DNA of 64,000 nucleotides, from assembly GCA_900551615.1 (NCBI GenBank), contig URWN01000002.1:1-64000 (forward strand), in the 5' to 3' direction. This document shows, one piece after another, positions 54,565 to 63,995 of this stretch. Numbering within the stretch: the stretch's first letter is position 1; each line of letters opens with the position of its first letter. A program made the position numbers and the translations under genes. Source of the stretch: an uncultured Clostridium sp. (GTDB lineage Bacteria > Bacillota > Clostridia > TANB77 > CAG-508). The notes below the pieces were generated by a model, which saw nothing but the letters and a program-made list of their open reading frames with translations, did no database searches and was not told where the DNA came from.

Positions 54565-56139
54565 ATGAAAGAAACATTTTATGTAACAACACCAATATAC
54601 TATCCAAGCGGAAAATTCCACATAGGAACAGCATACTCAACAGTAGTAGCAGACACACTAAAAAGATATAATAAATTAAAAGGAAAAGAATGTTTCATGT
54701 TAACAGGAACAGATGAACATGGACAAAAAATAGAAATAAAAGCAAAAGAAGAAGGAGAAACACCACAACAATACGTAGACAAAATGGCCAAAATGGCAAA
54801 AGAACTATGGGCAAAAATGGATATACAATATGATGACTTTATAAGAACAACAGACGAAAGACATGAAAAAACAGTTCAAAAAATATTTGACAAATTCATG
54901 GAACAAGGAGACATCTACAAAGGTGAATATGAAGGGCTTTACTGTATACCATGTGAAACATTTTTCACACAAACACAATTAGTTGATGGAAAATGCCCAG
55001 ACTGTGGTAGAGAAGTAGTACCAATGAAAGAAGAAGCATATTTCTTTAACATGAAAAAATACACAGACAGACTTTTAAAATACTATGATGAACATCCAGA
55101 CTTCATCAAACCAGAATACAGAAAACAAGAAATGATAAACAACTTTATTAACCCAGGACTAGAGGATTTATGTGTAACAAGAACATCATTTGACTGGGGA
55201 ATAAAAGTTTTAAAAGATCCAAAACATGTAATATATGTATGGGTAGACGCATTAACAAACTACATTACAGCACTAGGATACATGTCAGATGACGAAACAC
55301 TATTCAAAAAATTCTGGCCAGCAAATGTTCATGTTGTAGGAAAAGATATTGCAAGATTTCACTTAATATATTGGCCAATTTTCTTAATGGCACTAGATTT
55401 ACCATTACCAAAAACAATATTTGTTCATAACTGGATAACAATGAAAGACGGAAAAATGAGCAAATCAAAAGGAAATGTAATATATCCAGAAGATTTAATA
55501 GATAGATATGGATTAGATGCAACAAAATACTTCTTATTAAGAGAAATGCCAACATCTCAAGACGGATTATTCTCACCAGAAGAATTTGTTGAAAGATACA
55601 ACTTTGACTTATGTAATGACTTAAGCAATTTATTAAACAGAACCGTATCAATGGTCAACAAATATTTTAATGGACAAGTACCAGAATATAATGGAACACC
55701 AAACGAAGTTGATGAGAGCTTAGAAAATGCATGCAAAGAGCAAATAGAAAAATTTGAAAAATTATTTGAAAACTTTGAAATTGCAAACTCAATTCAAGAA
55801 ATTTGGACACTTGTATCAAGAACAAATAAATATATAGATGAAACAATGCCATGGCAACTAGCAAAAGAAGAACAAACTGAAAAATTAAAATCATCAATGT
55901 ATCATCTAATAGAAAATTTAAGAAAAATAGCAATATTAATAAAACCATTTATGAACGAAACATCTGAAAATATATTAAGACAAATAGGAATTACAGACGA
56001 ATCTTTAAAAACATGGGAGAGCCTAAAAGAATATGACAAAATAAAAAATATAAAAGTAATAGAAAAAGGTGAACCAATATTCATGAGACTAAATGCAGAA
56101 GAAGAAATTGAATATATAAAACAAGCAATGAAAAAATAA
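54565..56139 (+). CDS. metG: Methionyl-tRNA synthetase
   Basis: MetRS charges initiator and elongator tRNA-Met. The class I motifs are TPIYYPSGKFHIGTAYS (HIGT form of HIGH, about 8-23) and KMSKSKGNVI (about 298-307). The connective peptide holds CIPCETFF..CPDCGREV (about 128-152), a Zn knuckle. At 524 residues it ends after the anticodon helices and lacks the C-terminal tRNA-binding domain many bacterial MetRS have. GGAAGAGG precedes the ATG. The deacetylase and an unknown gene follow closely, suggesting one operon. Confidence 0.96.
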   Translation: MKETFYVTTPIYYPSGKFHIGTAYSTVVADTLKRYNKLKGKECFMLTGTDEHGQKIEIKAKEEGETPQQYVDKMAKMAKELWAKMDIQYDDFIRTTDERHEKTVQKIFDKFMEQGDIYKGEYEGLYCIPCETFFTQTQLVDGKCPDCGREVVPMKEEAYFFNMKKYTDRLLKYYDEHPDFIKPEYRKQEMINNFINPGLEDLCVTRTSFDWGIKVLKDPKHVIYVWVDALTNYITALGYMSDDETLFKKFWPANVHVVGKDIARFHLIYWPIFLMALDLPLPKTIFVHNWITMKDGKMSKSKGNVIYPEDLIDRYGLDATKYFLLREMPTSQDGLFSPEEFVERYNFDLCNDLSNLLNRTVSMVNKYFNGQVPEYNGTPNEVDESLENACKEQIEKFEKLFENFEIANSIQEIWTLVSRTNKYIDETMPWQLAKEEQTEKLKSSMYHLIENLRKIAILIKPFMNETSENILRQIGITDESLKTWESLKEYDKIKNIKVIEKGEPIFMRLNAEEEIEYIKQAMKK

Positions 56140-56152
56140 AAGAGGAATTTAA

Positions 56153-57076
56153 ATGGGAATATTTCAAAACAAAGACCAATACGAAGGCTATAATATTTAT
56201 AGCATGAAAAAATATGTTGATAAAAAAAGGATAACATTTATAGTAATAGCAATTATAGCCATTATTATAACATTATGCATGTCAATTTATTATCTAGTAG
56301 ACACAACAAAAAGAGTAGAAAAATCAAAAGAGTTTGCAAAACAAATTATAGAATATAAGCAAAAACAACAGGAAGAAGAAAAACAAAAAGAGATAGAAAG
56401 ACAAGCTAAAATTCCAAAATTAACAGAGCAAGGAAAAGAAAACTTGAAAAATATATATCATACAGACAAAAAAGTGGCATATCTAACATTTGATGACGGA
56501 CCATCAAATAACACACATCAAATACTAGACATATTAAAGCAAAACAATATAAAAGCAACATTTTTTGTATTAGGAAGTCAAGTAGAAATATTTCCAGAAA
56601 CAACAAACAGAATATATAATGAAGGCCACTATATAGCAAACCATGGATATTCACATAAATACTCAGAAATATATCAGTCACCAGAACAAGTTTTAAATGA
56701 ATTTAATCAATGTAATCAAATTGTAGCAAAAACAATAAATGTGCCAGAATACAATTCACATTTATTTAGATTTCCAGGAGGTTCAGTAGGTGGTAAATAT
56801 GCAGAACTAAAAAAACAGGCAATAACCTTATTAGAACAAAATGACATTTTACATATAGATTGGAACTCATTAACAGGAGATTCAGAAAAAGTAAATCCAA
56901 CAGAAGAATATTTAATGGATAATTTACAAAAGACAACAGAAGGAAAAAATAGTTTAGTAATTTTAATGCATGATGCACAAGCAAAAAAAATAACAGCAGA
57001 AACATTACCAAAAGTAATAGAATATTTACAACAACAAGGATATTCATTTGAAAGTTTTTATGATATTATAAAATAG
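56153..57076 (+). CDS. Membrane-anchored polysaccharide deacetylase
   Basis: A family 4 carbohydrate esterase that probably removes acetyl groups from peptidoglycan or another wall polymer. One N-terminal membrane helix (about 27-48) and a charged coiled segment (about 55-85) precede the catalytic domain. Its motifs are LTFDDGPSNNTHQIL (Asp pair), NHGYSHKY (His metal ligands), LFRFPGGSVG (Arg/Pro) and VILMHDAQAK (catalytic His), all intact. At 307 residues it is typical. It starts 13 bases after metG with AGAGGAA. Confidence 0.92.
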   Translation: MGIFQNKDQYEGYNIYSMKKYVDKKRITFIVIAIIAIIITLCMSIYYLVDTTKRVEKSKEFAKQIIEYKQKQQEEEKQKEIERQAKIPKLTEQGKENLKNIYHTDKKVAYLTFDDGPSNNTHQILDILKQNNIKATFFVLGSQVEIFPETTNRIYNEGHYIANHGYSHKYSEIYQSPEQVLNEFNQCNQIVAKTINVPEYNSHLFRFPGGSVGGKYAELKKQAITLLEQNDILHIDWNSLTGDSEKVNPTEEYLMDNLQKTTEGKNSLVILMHDAQAKKITAETLPKVIEYLQQQGYSFESFYDIIK

Positions 57077-57131
57077 AAAAATTCAATTAAATATCAAATA
57101 AAGTTTAGTAATTGTGGAAGGAGATATAAAA

Positions 57132-59480
57132 TTGCCTAGAAAAAAGAAAGAAATAATAGAAGGAATATCAGATAAACTTGAATATTTAGGGCTAGACTTA
57201 GACAAAATACCACAAAACTTAAAAAAATTTGAACCACTAGAATTCAGAGTTTCAAGATTTTATGATGAAAAACAATATAGACAATACAGATACATAGATG
57301 TAAAAGACATACAAATATTGTTATCACCAACAAATAGACTAACAGATTTAAATGAAAAATATCAAAAAGCAAGGCCATTGTGTGAATATTTAGACAACAA
57401 AAATGAAGAAAACTTAATAAAACATACAACATTTTTAAACATGCTAAAAAATGTAAGTATTGAAGAAATAGAAAATGTTGAAAATGAACAAACTAAGTTA
57501 AATAGAGAAATTCCATTCAAAGTAAAATTCCAAGGAAACTATTTATGGCAAATATATTACTCAGAAAATACAGACAAATATTTTATGATAGTACCAACAG
57601 AAGACACAGATTACTCAACATTTTTCTATTTATTAAAAAGACAAATAGAAAACAAAAGAGTAGGAAAAGTATTTGTGCCAGTAAGCAATGTAAAATATTC
57701 AAATAAATATTTAAAAAAATCTGAGTTTGAAGATATAGAAAACTATTTATGGTTATTTACAAAAGACTGGCCATTAATATATGAAGTATATGACAAGAAA
57801 AATGAAATGACTGTTCAAATTATTGGAGAAACAAATGTATATGAAAAAATAAAAACTACATACAAAATCCAATTAAATAATGAAGCAGAAGCAAGTGAAT
57901 TTTATAAACTTGTAAAAGCACTATTTATATTACAAACAGAAATACCAAATTATTATAACTTTGAAACAAACATAAACAATGAAGGAAAACTAGAATTCTA
58001 CTTAGATGACCAAAAAATAGAATACAAACATATGGTAGAATTTATAAGGGAACAATATAAAATAGGATTAAAAAGAAGAAAAGAAGTAAAAAGTAAAATC
58101 AGAGCATATAATAAAAGAATAAAAAAATTACAAGAATTAGTAGCAACACAAGAAATCGAATATTTAGCAAAAGAAAAGCAAATATCAACATTTTTAGAGT
58201 GCAAAAAATCATTTTTTGGAAAAGTAAAATACTATTTCAAATATAGCAAAAAAAGCAATAAAGGCATAAAAACAGAGGTAGAAGAAGAAATAGTAGAAGA
58301 AAATCAACAAGCAGAACCAGTACAAACATCTGAGTCAACAAAAAGAGAGAAGAAAAGAATACCAATAAAAAAAATATATACACTAGAAGAATTAATAACA
58401 AGCTACAAAGAATTAGAAGAGCTAGAAAATCAGATGAAAAATCTTTTAATGGATATAAATGCTCTAAAACTAAAAACTAAAAACTTAGCTAAAAAAATAG
58501 AAAATGCATCAAAATACATTGAAGAAATAGATAGCCATAAAAAAAGCATATTTGAATTCTGGAAATACAGTAATAAGGACGAAATGGATGTCTTGCCAGA
58601 AGGAGAACAAGAAGAAGTAAATGTAATAAAGAGAATAGAAAAAACATTTAATTATGAAGATGACCTAGAAGAATTTGGAAAAAAATTAGACAAAATACAA
58701 AGAAAAAATTTAACAAAAGAAGATACAGACAGTGTTTATATTGTAACAACAAATCTAGTTGAAGTATTAAACAAAATAAAAACAAACAATATACTTCCAG
58801 AAGAAATAGAAAAAAGCCTAAAAGATTTAAAAGCAGAAGCAAAAGAATTAAAATCTTTAGACGAAGAAGAGTATGACATATTTGGAAATGTTATACAAGA
58901 TACTACAAAAATAAGAAAAATAAACAATAAAAAGCATAGAGAATTACCAAAAGACAAATTTAATATATTGGAAGTAAATAAAAACACTAAACAAATAGGA
59001 TTTAAATTAGTTTTGCAATCAATAATACAAAATATAACAAAAGCACTTGAAAAAGGCGTAATTCCAGAATCCTTGCCTGTATATAAGGCGATTAATGAAA
59101 ACATCTTGAACAATAAAGGAATCAATGTATTTAATATAAATCCTGAAAATGAAATGAAAGAAGCCTCTATGGCATATGGAAATAATATAAATTTATACAA
59201 GCTTCACATTAAAGAGGGTACAAAAGGAATAGGATTTACAAATATAATTTTCTATGATAATCAAAATAAGACATTACCAGTTGGAATGGACCTTTCAACT
59301 AAAATGATTATTGATACTTCAAAATTACATTTAAGAATGTTGGATCAGAAATCTTTTAATATTATGAGTTTTGATAATGAACAAGATGATTTTTCAGATT
59401 TTGAGATTAAAAAGGTTACGGTTTTTGATTATGAGATTGTTGATCTAGCAGATTTAGAACAAGAAGATAATGAAAATTAA
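57132..59480 (+). CDS. Large coiled-coil protein of unknown function
   Basis: This 782-residue protein has no signal peptide or membrane helix. Residues 1 to about 320 look globular (VKFQGNYLWQIYYSENTDKYFMIVPTEDTDYSTFFYLL is at about 142-180). Residues 320-370 and 420-500 are strongly charged coiled coils, separated by a Glu-rich low-complexity stretch. A globular C-terminal region (about 640-782) ends in an acidic tail. I do not recognise the family. TTG at 57132 is chosen because GGAAGGAGA ends seven bases before it; a GTG at 57114 lies on that site. It is last in the metG unit and is followed by a terminator. Confidence 0.8.
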   Translation: MPRKKKEIIEGISDKLEYLGLDLDKIPQNLKKFEPLEFRVSRFYDEKQYRQYRYIDVKDIQILLSPTNRLTDLNEKYQKARPLCEYLDNKNEENLIKHTTFLNMLKNVSIEEIENVENEQTKLNREIPFKVKFQGNYLWQIYYSENTDKYFMIVPTEDTDYSTFFYLLKRQIENKRVGKVFVPVSNVKYSNKYLKKSEFEDIENYLWLFTKDWPLIYEVYDKKNEMTVQIIGETNVYEKIKTTYKIQLNNEAEASEFYKLVKALFILQTEIPNYYNFETNINNEGKLEFYLDDQKIEYKHMVEFIREQYKIGLKRRKEVKSKIRAYNKRIKKLQELVATQEIEYLAKEKQISTFLECKKSFFGKVKYYFKYSKKSNKGIKTEVEEEIVEENQQAEPVQTSESTKREKKRIPIKKIYTLEELITSYKELEELENQMKNLLMDINALKLKTKNLAKKIENASKYIEEIDSHKKSIFEFWKYSNKDEMDVLPEGEQEEVNVIKRIEKTFNYEDDLEEFGKKLDKIQRKNLTKEDTDSVYIVTTNLVEVLNKIKTNNILPEEIEKSLKDLKAEAKELKSLDEEEYDIFGNVIQDTTKIRKINNKKHRELPKDKFNILEVNKNTKQIGFKLVLQSIIQNITKALEKGVIPESLPVYKAINENILNNKGINVFNINPENEMKEASMAYGNNINLYKLHIKEGTKGIGFTNIIFYDNQNKTLPVGMDLSTKMIIDTSKLHLRMLDQKSFNIMSFDNEQDDFSDFEIKKVTVFDYEIVDLADLEQEDNEN

Positions 59481-59500
59481 TTTTGTAATTAATTATAACA

Positions 59501-59536
59501 AAAATGCAAATTTAAAAAAATTTGCATTTTTTATTT
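59501..59536 (+). terminator. Rho-independent terminator
   Basis: AAAATGCAAATT pairs with its inverse around an A-run and ends in TTTTTTATTT. Confidence 0.85.
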
Positions 59537-59612
59537 GGTTTTACTAGACTTTTAATTAAATATATGTTAATATAATTAAGCAAAAAGCTTATACAATTTA
59601 ACAAATATTTAT

Positions 59613-59695
59613 GCCGATGTGGCGGAATTGGTAGACGCACACGACTCAAAATCGTGCGGGAAACCATGTGGGTTCGAGTCCCACCATCGGTACCA
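59613..59695 (+). tRNA. tRNA-Leu (CAA)
   Basis: The acceptor stem GCCGATG/CATCGGT, a D-arm with GGCGGAATTGGTAGAC, anticodon stem CACGA/TCGTG with loop CTCAAAA (anticodon CAA), a long variable arm as in class II tRNAs, the T-arm TGGG-TTCGAGT-CCCA and encoded CCA are all present. Confidence 0.95.
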
Positions 59696-59713
59696 ATCAT
59701 TTTAGAAATATAT

Positions 59714-59845
59714 TTGACATTTTATATTTATCTGTGTATAATAAATATAGGAAATGAATAACCGCAGTGAATGCGGTTACCACTACATAAAAGTATAACA
59801 ACACATTCGCAATATTGGCATAGTGGAATGTGTTGTTATTTTTAT
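59714..59845 (+). ncRNA. Predicted antisense RNA with promoter, first of two
   Basis: TTGACA (59714-59719) and TATAAT (59737-59742) with a 17-base spacer predict a start near 59749. The RNA of about 97 bases has an AACCGCA..TGCGGTT hairpin and ends at a perfect stem AACAACACATT/AATGTGTTGTT (59797-59837) plus ATTTTTATT. The last 49 bases are complementary to the end of the small peptide mRNA on the other strand, including its stop codon. Confidence 0.65.
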
Positions 59846-59955
59846 TCCTTATCTATAATTGAATTTACATATTTTATGTATAAAATCGTTAATAAGGTTA
59901 CGTTTATTGTTGCTGATACCATTAAGGCATATATTAAAAAAAGTATAAAACCCAT
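59842..59955 (-). CDS. 37-residue hydrophobic peptide, type I toxin candidate
   Basis: The peptide MGFILFLIYALMVSATINVT... is one hydrophobic helix with a Lys and an acidic, basic tail ending IIDKE. GAGGTGG stands six bases before the ATG. A minus-strand promoter lies at 60042-60070, giving a leader of about 80 bases with a GATAAC..GTTATC hairpin. Its mRNA would end at the stem 59797-59837 that also terminates the plus-strand RNA. This arrangement matches type I toxin-antitoxin loci with 3' overlap. The family was not identified. Confidence 0.7.
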   Translation of the reverse strand: MGFILFLIYALMVSATINVTLLTILYIKYVNSIIDKE

Positions 59956-60041
59956 AAACACCACCTCACTTTCTGATAACAAAAGTTATCGAGTGCAGTG
60001 GCAACACATATCTACTACTATGTTCATTTCCTATGTCAGCT

Positions 60042-60070
60042 AGTATAACATAGAATTTAAAATAAATCAA
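60042..60070 (-). promoter_or_regulatory. Promoter of the 37-residue peptide gene
   Basis: On the minus strand TTGATT (60070-60065) and TATACT (60047-60042) are spaced by 17 bases. Confidence 0.7.
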
Positions 60071-60178
60071 TATAAAAGAAACAAATTTTCGTTTAAAAAT
60101 ATAAAAAGAAGTTTTTATATTTATATAAACATTATATGCAAAATTAAGATAATAATTGATCAAAAAATTTATAAATTA

Positions 60179-60307
60179 TTGACTTTTTTATATATTTTGA
60201 GTATAATAATCATAGAAAGATGAGATACCACAGAAATGTGGCGTATCGTTCAAAGAATTTTTTATAAAGAATACATCTCTAACAATCCAACAGAGATGTG
60301 TTTTTTT
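60179..60307 (+). ncRNA. Predicted antisense-type RNA with promoter, second of two
   Basis: TTGACT (60179-60184) and TATAAT (60202-60207) with a 17-base spacer predict a start near 60213. The RNA of about 95 bases has a GATACCACA..TGTGGcGTATC hairpin and ends with ACATCTCT/AGAGATGT followed by seven T. The layout copies the RNA at 59749. Confidence 0.6.
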
Positions 60308-60437
60308 CGTTGTCTAATTTTCTCATCGTAACAACCAATGCTACAAATAAGGCAATAGCCACAACAGTTACTATTGCAAGTTCAATAAAAAGTATGTATA
60401 TAAAAAGTAAATAAACTTGTTCTAATAACCATAACAA
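60279..60437 (-). pseudogene. Decayed small hydrophobic peptide gene
   Basis: An open frame of 52 codons encodes a hydrophobic helix (FIYILFIELAIVTVVAIALF) with a tail MRKLDNEKNTSLLDC, similar in style to the peptide at 59842. No ATG or ribosome site stands before the helix; only a TTG at 60437 without a site is available. With the sRNA opposite its 3' end, it looks like a toxin gene that lost its start. The AT-rich stretch from here to 60664 holds nothing else that I recognise. Confidence 0.45.
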
Positions 60438-60664
60438 AACGAAAAAAGTTCTGTATATTTATACAGCAATTAATTTGCTTAATATCAACAATAGATTATC
60501 TGATATAACAAAAAAGCTTTATAAAACCAAAAAAACACATAAGTCTATTAAATATAAAAAACAAAAAGAATATTCGAAAATGAATATTCTTTTTATTTTT
60601 TGGAAATATTTAAAACAAAAGAAAAAATAAATAAAAAACAAAATGACAAAATTCGACACAAAAA

Positions 60665-60696
60665 TGAGACAAAAAAGCACCGTCCCACATGTCTCA
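60665..60696. repeat. Dispersed hairpin repeat, TGAGACA-arm type
   Basis: TGAGACA and TGTCTCA ends enclose an imperfect core with ACCGTCCC. The AAAGGGGG ribosome site of fruK follows directly. Confidence 0.8.
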
Positions 60697-60710
60697 AAAA
60701 GGGGGAAAAC

Positions 60711-61622
60711 ATGATATATACAATAACATTCAATCCAGCATTAGACTATGTAATAAAAATGCAAAATCTCAAAATTGGAAAAATAAATAAAAGTCCAAAA
60801 GAATACATCTATCCAGGTGGAAAAGGAATAAATGTATCAATAGTACTAAAAGTACTTGAACAAGAAACAACAGCAATGGGATTTATAGCAGGATTTATAG
60901 GCGAAGAAATAGAAAAACAAGTACAAAAATATGGCGTAAAAACAGACTTTATAAAAATAGAAAATGAAAATTCAAGAATAAATATAAAAATATTAGAAGA
61001 AACCCAAGAAACAGCCATAAATGCAAAAGGACCTTATATAGAAGAAAAATATATTGAATTATTATATAAAAAATTGGAAAGAATAGAAGATAAAGATTCT
61101 TTAGTATTATCAGGAAGTGTACCAAATGGTATATCAAGTAATATATATGAAACAATTTGTCAAAAGCTAAAAAATAAAAATATTAAAATTATAGTAGATT
61201 CAACAGGAGAGTTACTACTAAAAACATTAAAGTATAAACCATATCTAATAAAACCAAATCAACAAGAACTAGAAGAAATTTTTAATACAAAAATAGGAAA
61301 TAAAGACCAAGCATTAGAATATGCAAAAAAATTACAAGAAAAAGGAGCACAAAACGTAATAATTTCAATGGGAAGTAAAGGAGCAGTACTTTTAGATGAA
61401 AATGGATATTCATATAAAATTAACGCATTAAATACAAAAGATGCTATTAATACAGTAGGAGCAGGAGATTCAATGGTTGCAGGCTTTTTAGCAGGACATG
61501 AAATGTTTAATAATTATGAAAAAACACTTCAAATGGGTGTAGCAGCAGCAACTGCAACAACAAATTCTATCTTTTTAGCAACCAAAGAAAAAATTGAAGA
61601 GAATCTTAAAAATTTTAAATAA
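60711..61622 (+). CDS. fruK: 1-phosphofructokinase
   Basis: FruK phosphorylates fructose 1-phosphate to the 1,6-bisphosphate. The PfkB fold is clear: TITFNPALDYVI at the N-terminus, YPGGKGINVSIVLKVLE (substrate site, about 36-52), LSGSVPNGI, and NTVGAGDSMVAGFLAG (about 247-262) with the catalytic Asp. At 303 residues it is normal. The ATG at 60711 follows AAAGGGGG; an upstream in-frame start at 60600 is within poor sequence and was rejected. It precedes the fructose PTS gene. Confidence 0.94.
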   Translation: MIYTITFNPALDYVIKMQNLKIGKINKSPKEYIYPGGKGINVSIVLKVLEQETTAMGFIAGFIGEEIEKQVQKYGVKTDFIKIENENSRINIKILEETQETAINAKGPYIEEKYIELLYKKLERIEDKDSLVLSGSVPNGISSNIYETICQKLKNKNIKIIVDSTGELLLKTLKYKPYLIKPNQQELEEIFNTKIGNKDQALEYAKKLQEKGAQNVIISMGSKGAVLLDENGYSYKINALNTKDAINTVGAGDSMVAGFLAGHEMFNNYEKTLQMGVAAATATTNSIFLATKEKIEENLKNFK

Positions 61623-61741
61623 AAAATATTTATAAGTAAACTAAAAATAAGTACAAAAAATTCAAAAATAAATAAATCTTAAATGTGGTAATTTAATTAT
61701 TTATGAACAAATTTTGTGCTTTTAGAAAGGAATAAAAAGTT

Positions 61742-63712
61742 ATGAAAATTACAGATTTGCTTACAAAAGAAGCAATAGACTTAAATGTAAAAGCAACAAA
61801 CAAAAAAGATGTAATAGAAAAAGCAGTAGAATTAATGCAATACAATGGAAACATAAATAACAAAGATGAATATTTAAAATTAGTAATGAAAAGAGAAGAA
61901 GAAGGCTCAACAGGCGTTGGAGAAGAAATAGCCATACCACATGGAAAAGGAGAAAGTATATCAGAACCAGGACTTGTAGCAATGGTAATACCAGAAGGAG
62001 TAGATTTTGATTCATTAGACGGAAAACCAATAAAACTACTATTTTTAATTGCAGCACCAAATAGTAAAGACAATTTACATCTTGAAGTATTAAGTCGTTT
62101 ATCAGCTTTGTTAATGGATGAAAAATTTAGAAAAAAATTATTAAATGCAAAAACAAAAGAAGAATTTCTAAAAATAATAGACGAAGCAGATGAAGAAAAA
62201 ACAAAAAGCTCAAATAATAATATTACTGAAAATAATAATAGCTCAGAAAAAAACAATAAAACACAAATCAATGAAACAGAAAAAAATAAAGGATACGAAC
62301 TACTAGGAATAACAGGATGTCCAACAGGAATAGCACATACTTACATGGCAGCAGAAAGCCTAGAACAGATGGGAAAAGAGCTAGGACACCCAATAAAGGT
62401 AGAAACACAAGGTCAATCTGGAGTAAAAAACGAACTTACAGAAGAAGAAATCAGAAATGCAAAAGCAATAATAATAGCAGCAGACGTCAAAGTTGATTTA
62501 TCAAGATTTGATGGAAAAAGAATAATAAGAGCAGGAGTTTCAGATGGAATTAGAAAACCAAAAGAATTAATAGAAAAAGCCCTAAATGAAGAAAATAAAA
62601 TACCAATATATCACCATGAAGGAAATAAAAGAGAAAAAGTAGAACTAGACAAGCCAAAAGGAAATATATACAACCACCTAATGAATGGTGTAACTCATAT
62701 GTTACCATTTGTAGTAGGTGGAGGAATTTTAATAGCAATAGCATTTTTATTAGATGACTACTCAATAAACCCATCAAATTTTGGTATGAATACACCAGTT
62801 GCAGCATTTTTTAAAACAGTAGGTGGAATGGCATTTGACTTTATGCTAGTAATACTATCTGGATATATAGCAATGAGTATTGCAGACAGACCAGGATTAG
62901 TAGTTGGTTTTGTAGGTGGAGCATTAAGTAAAGTAGGAACAACATTTACATCACTAGGAAATCCAGAAGAAGTATTAGTAAGTTCAGGATTTTTAGGAGC
63001 ATTGCTAGCAGGTTTCATAGGTGGATATGTAGTACTATTTTTGAAAAAATTATTTAGCTTTATGCCAAAAAGCCTTGAAGGAATAAGAACAATTTTAATT
63101 TATCCGGTTGCAGGAGTATTACTAATTGGATTAATAATGTTATTAATAAATCCATTTGTATCAGCAATCAACACAGGATTAAACAATTTCTTATCATCAA
63201 TGAGTGAAGTGAACAAAGTAATATTAGGAGCAATACTTGCAGGAATGATGTCAGTTGATTTAGGTGGACCTGTTAACAAAGCTGCATATACATTTGGAAC
63301 AGGAATGTTAGCAGAAGGACATTATGAAATAATGGCAGCAGTTATGATAGGAGGAATGGTAGCACCACTTGCAATAGCACTTTTAGCAACATTCTTTCCA
63401 AAAAAATTACCAAAAAAAGAAAGACAAGCAGGCTTATTAAATTATGTAATGGGACTATCTTTTATATCAGAAGGAGCAATACCATTTGCATCAGCAGATC
63501 CAATTCGTGTATTACCATCATGTATAGTAGGATCAGCAGTTTCAGGAGCATTATCTATGGCATTTAACTGTACATTAATGGCACCACATGGAGGAATTTT
63601 CGTATTACCATTAATAGGAAATTGGTTCTGGTATGTTGTAGCACTTGCAATTGGATCAGTTATAGCAATGGGAATTATGGCAGCATTAAAGAAAAATGTT
63701 TGGGAAAAATAA
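61742..63712 (+). CDS. fruA: Fructose PTS enzyme IIABC
   Basis: A single protein imports fructose and phosphorylates it at carbon 1. The EIIA domain (about 1-148) has the phospho-His in IAIPHGKGE. After an Asn-rich linker (about 155-180) the EIIB domain starts with GITGCPTGIAHTYMAAE, where the Cys carries phosphate. The EIIC domain (about 310-650) has some nine helices, with MLPFVVGGGILIAIAF, DLGGPVNKAAYTFG and ISEGAIPFASADP. At 656 residues it is a standard IIABC. AAAGGAATA precedes the ATG. HPr is encoded next. Confidence 0.96.
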   Translation: MKITDLLTKEAIDLNVKATNKKDVIEKAVELMQYNGNINNKDEYLKLVMKREEEGSTGVGEEIAIPHGKGESISEPGLVAMVIPEGVDFDSLDGKPIKLLFLIAAPNSKDNLHLEVLSRLSALLMDEKFRKKLLNAKTKEEFLKIIDEADEEKTKSSNNNITENNNSSEKNNKTQINETEKNKGYELLGITGCPTGIAHTYMAAESLEQMGKELGHPIKVETQGQSGVKNELTEEEIRNAKAIIIAADVKVDLSRFDGKRIIRAGVSDGIRKPKELIEKALNEENKIPIYHHEGNKREKVELDKPKGNIYNHLMNGVTHMLPFVVGGGILIAIAFLLDDYSINPSNFGMNTPVAAFFKTVGGMAFDFMLVILSGYIAMSIADRPGLVVGFVGGALSKVGTTFTSLGNPEEVLVSSGFLGALLAGFIGGYVVLFLKKLFSFMPKSLEGIRTILIYPVAGVLLIGLIMLLINPFVSAINTGLNNFLSSMSEVNKVILGAILAGMMSVDLGGPVNKAAYTFGTGMLAEGHYEIMAAVMIGGMVAPLAIALLATFFPKKLPKKERQAGLLNYVMGLSFISEGAIPFASADPIRVLPSCIVGSAVSGALSMAFNCTLMAPHGGIFVLPLIGNWFWYVVALAIGSVIAMGIMAALKKNVWEK

Positions 63713-63734
63713 TCTAAAGAAAGAGGGTAATAAA

Positions 63735-63995
63735 ATGAAAAAAGCAAATATAGTCATAGAAAATGAAACAGGACTTCATGCAAGACCTGCAACAGAACTT
63801 GCAAAACTTGCAATGAAATATAAATGTAGCATAAATTTAATTGTAAATGGAAAATTAATAGATGCTAAGTCACCGCTTATGATTATGTCAGCAGGTATTA
63901 AATATAAAACCGAATTAGAGATTATATGTGACGGAGAAAATGAAGACAAGGCATTAGAAGAAGTTAAAAGTTTTTTAGAAAATAATATTGGATAA
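63735..63995 (+). CDS. ptsH: Phosphocarrier protein HPr
   Basis: HPr passes phosphate from enzyme I to the PTS. The 86-residue protein has the active His in ETGLHARPATELA (about 10-22) and the regulatory Ser in LIDAKSPLMIMSAG (about 46), the site HPr kinase uses in Firmicutes, so it could take part in carbon control. The ATG at 63735 follows AAAGAGGG; an in-frame ATG at 63696 is inside the PTS gene. It may be a fructose-specific copy, as it sits in the fru cluster. ptsI is not in the window. Confidence 0.93.
   Translation: MKKANIVIENETGLHARPATELAKLAMKYKCSINLIVNGKLIDAKSPLMIMSAGIKYKTELEIICDGENEDKALEEVKSFLENNIG

Noticed and set aside
59771..60043. 90-residue plus-strand frame
   Set aside because: It covers the sRNA terminator and the opposite-strand peptide gene, with no ribosome site.
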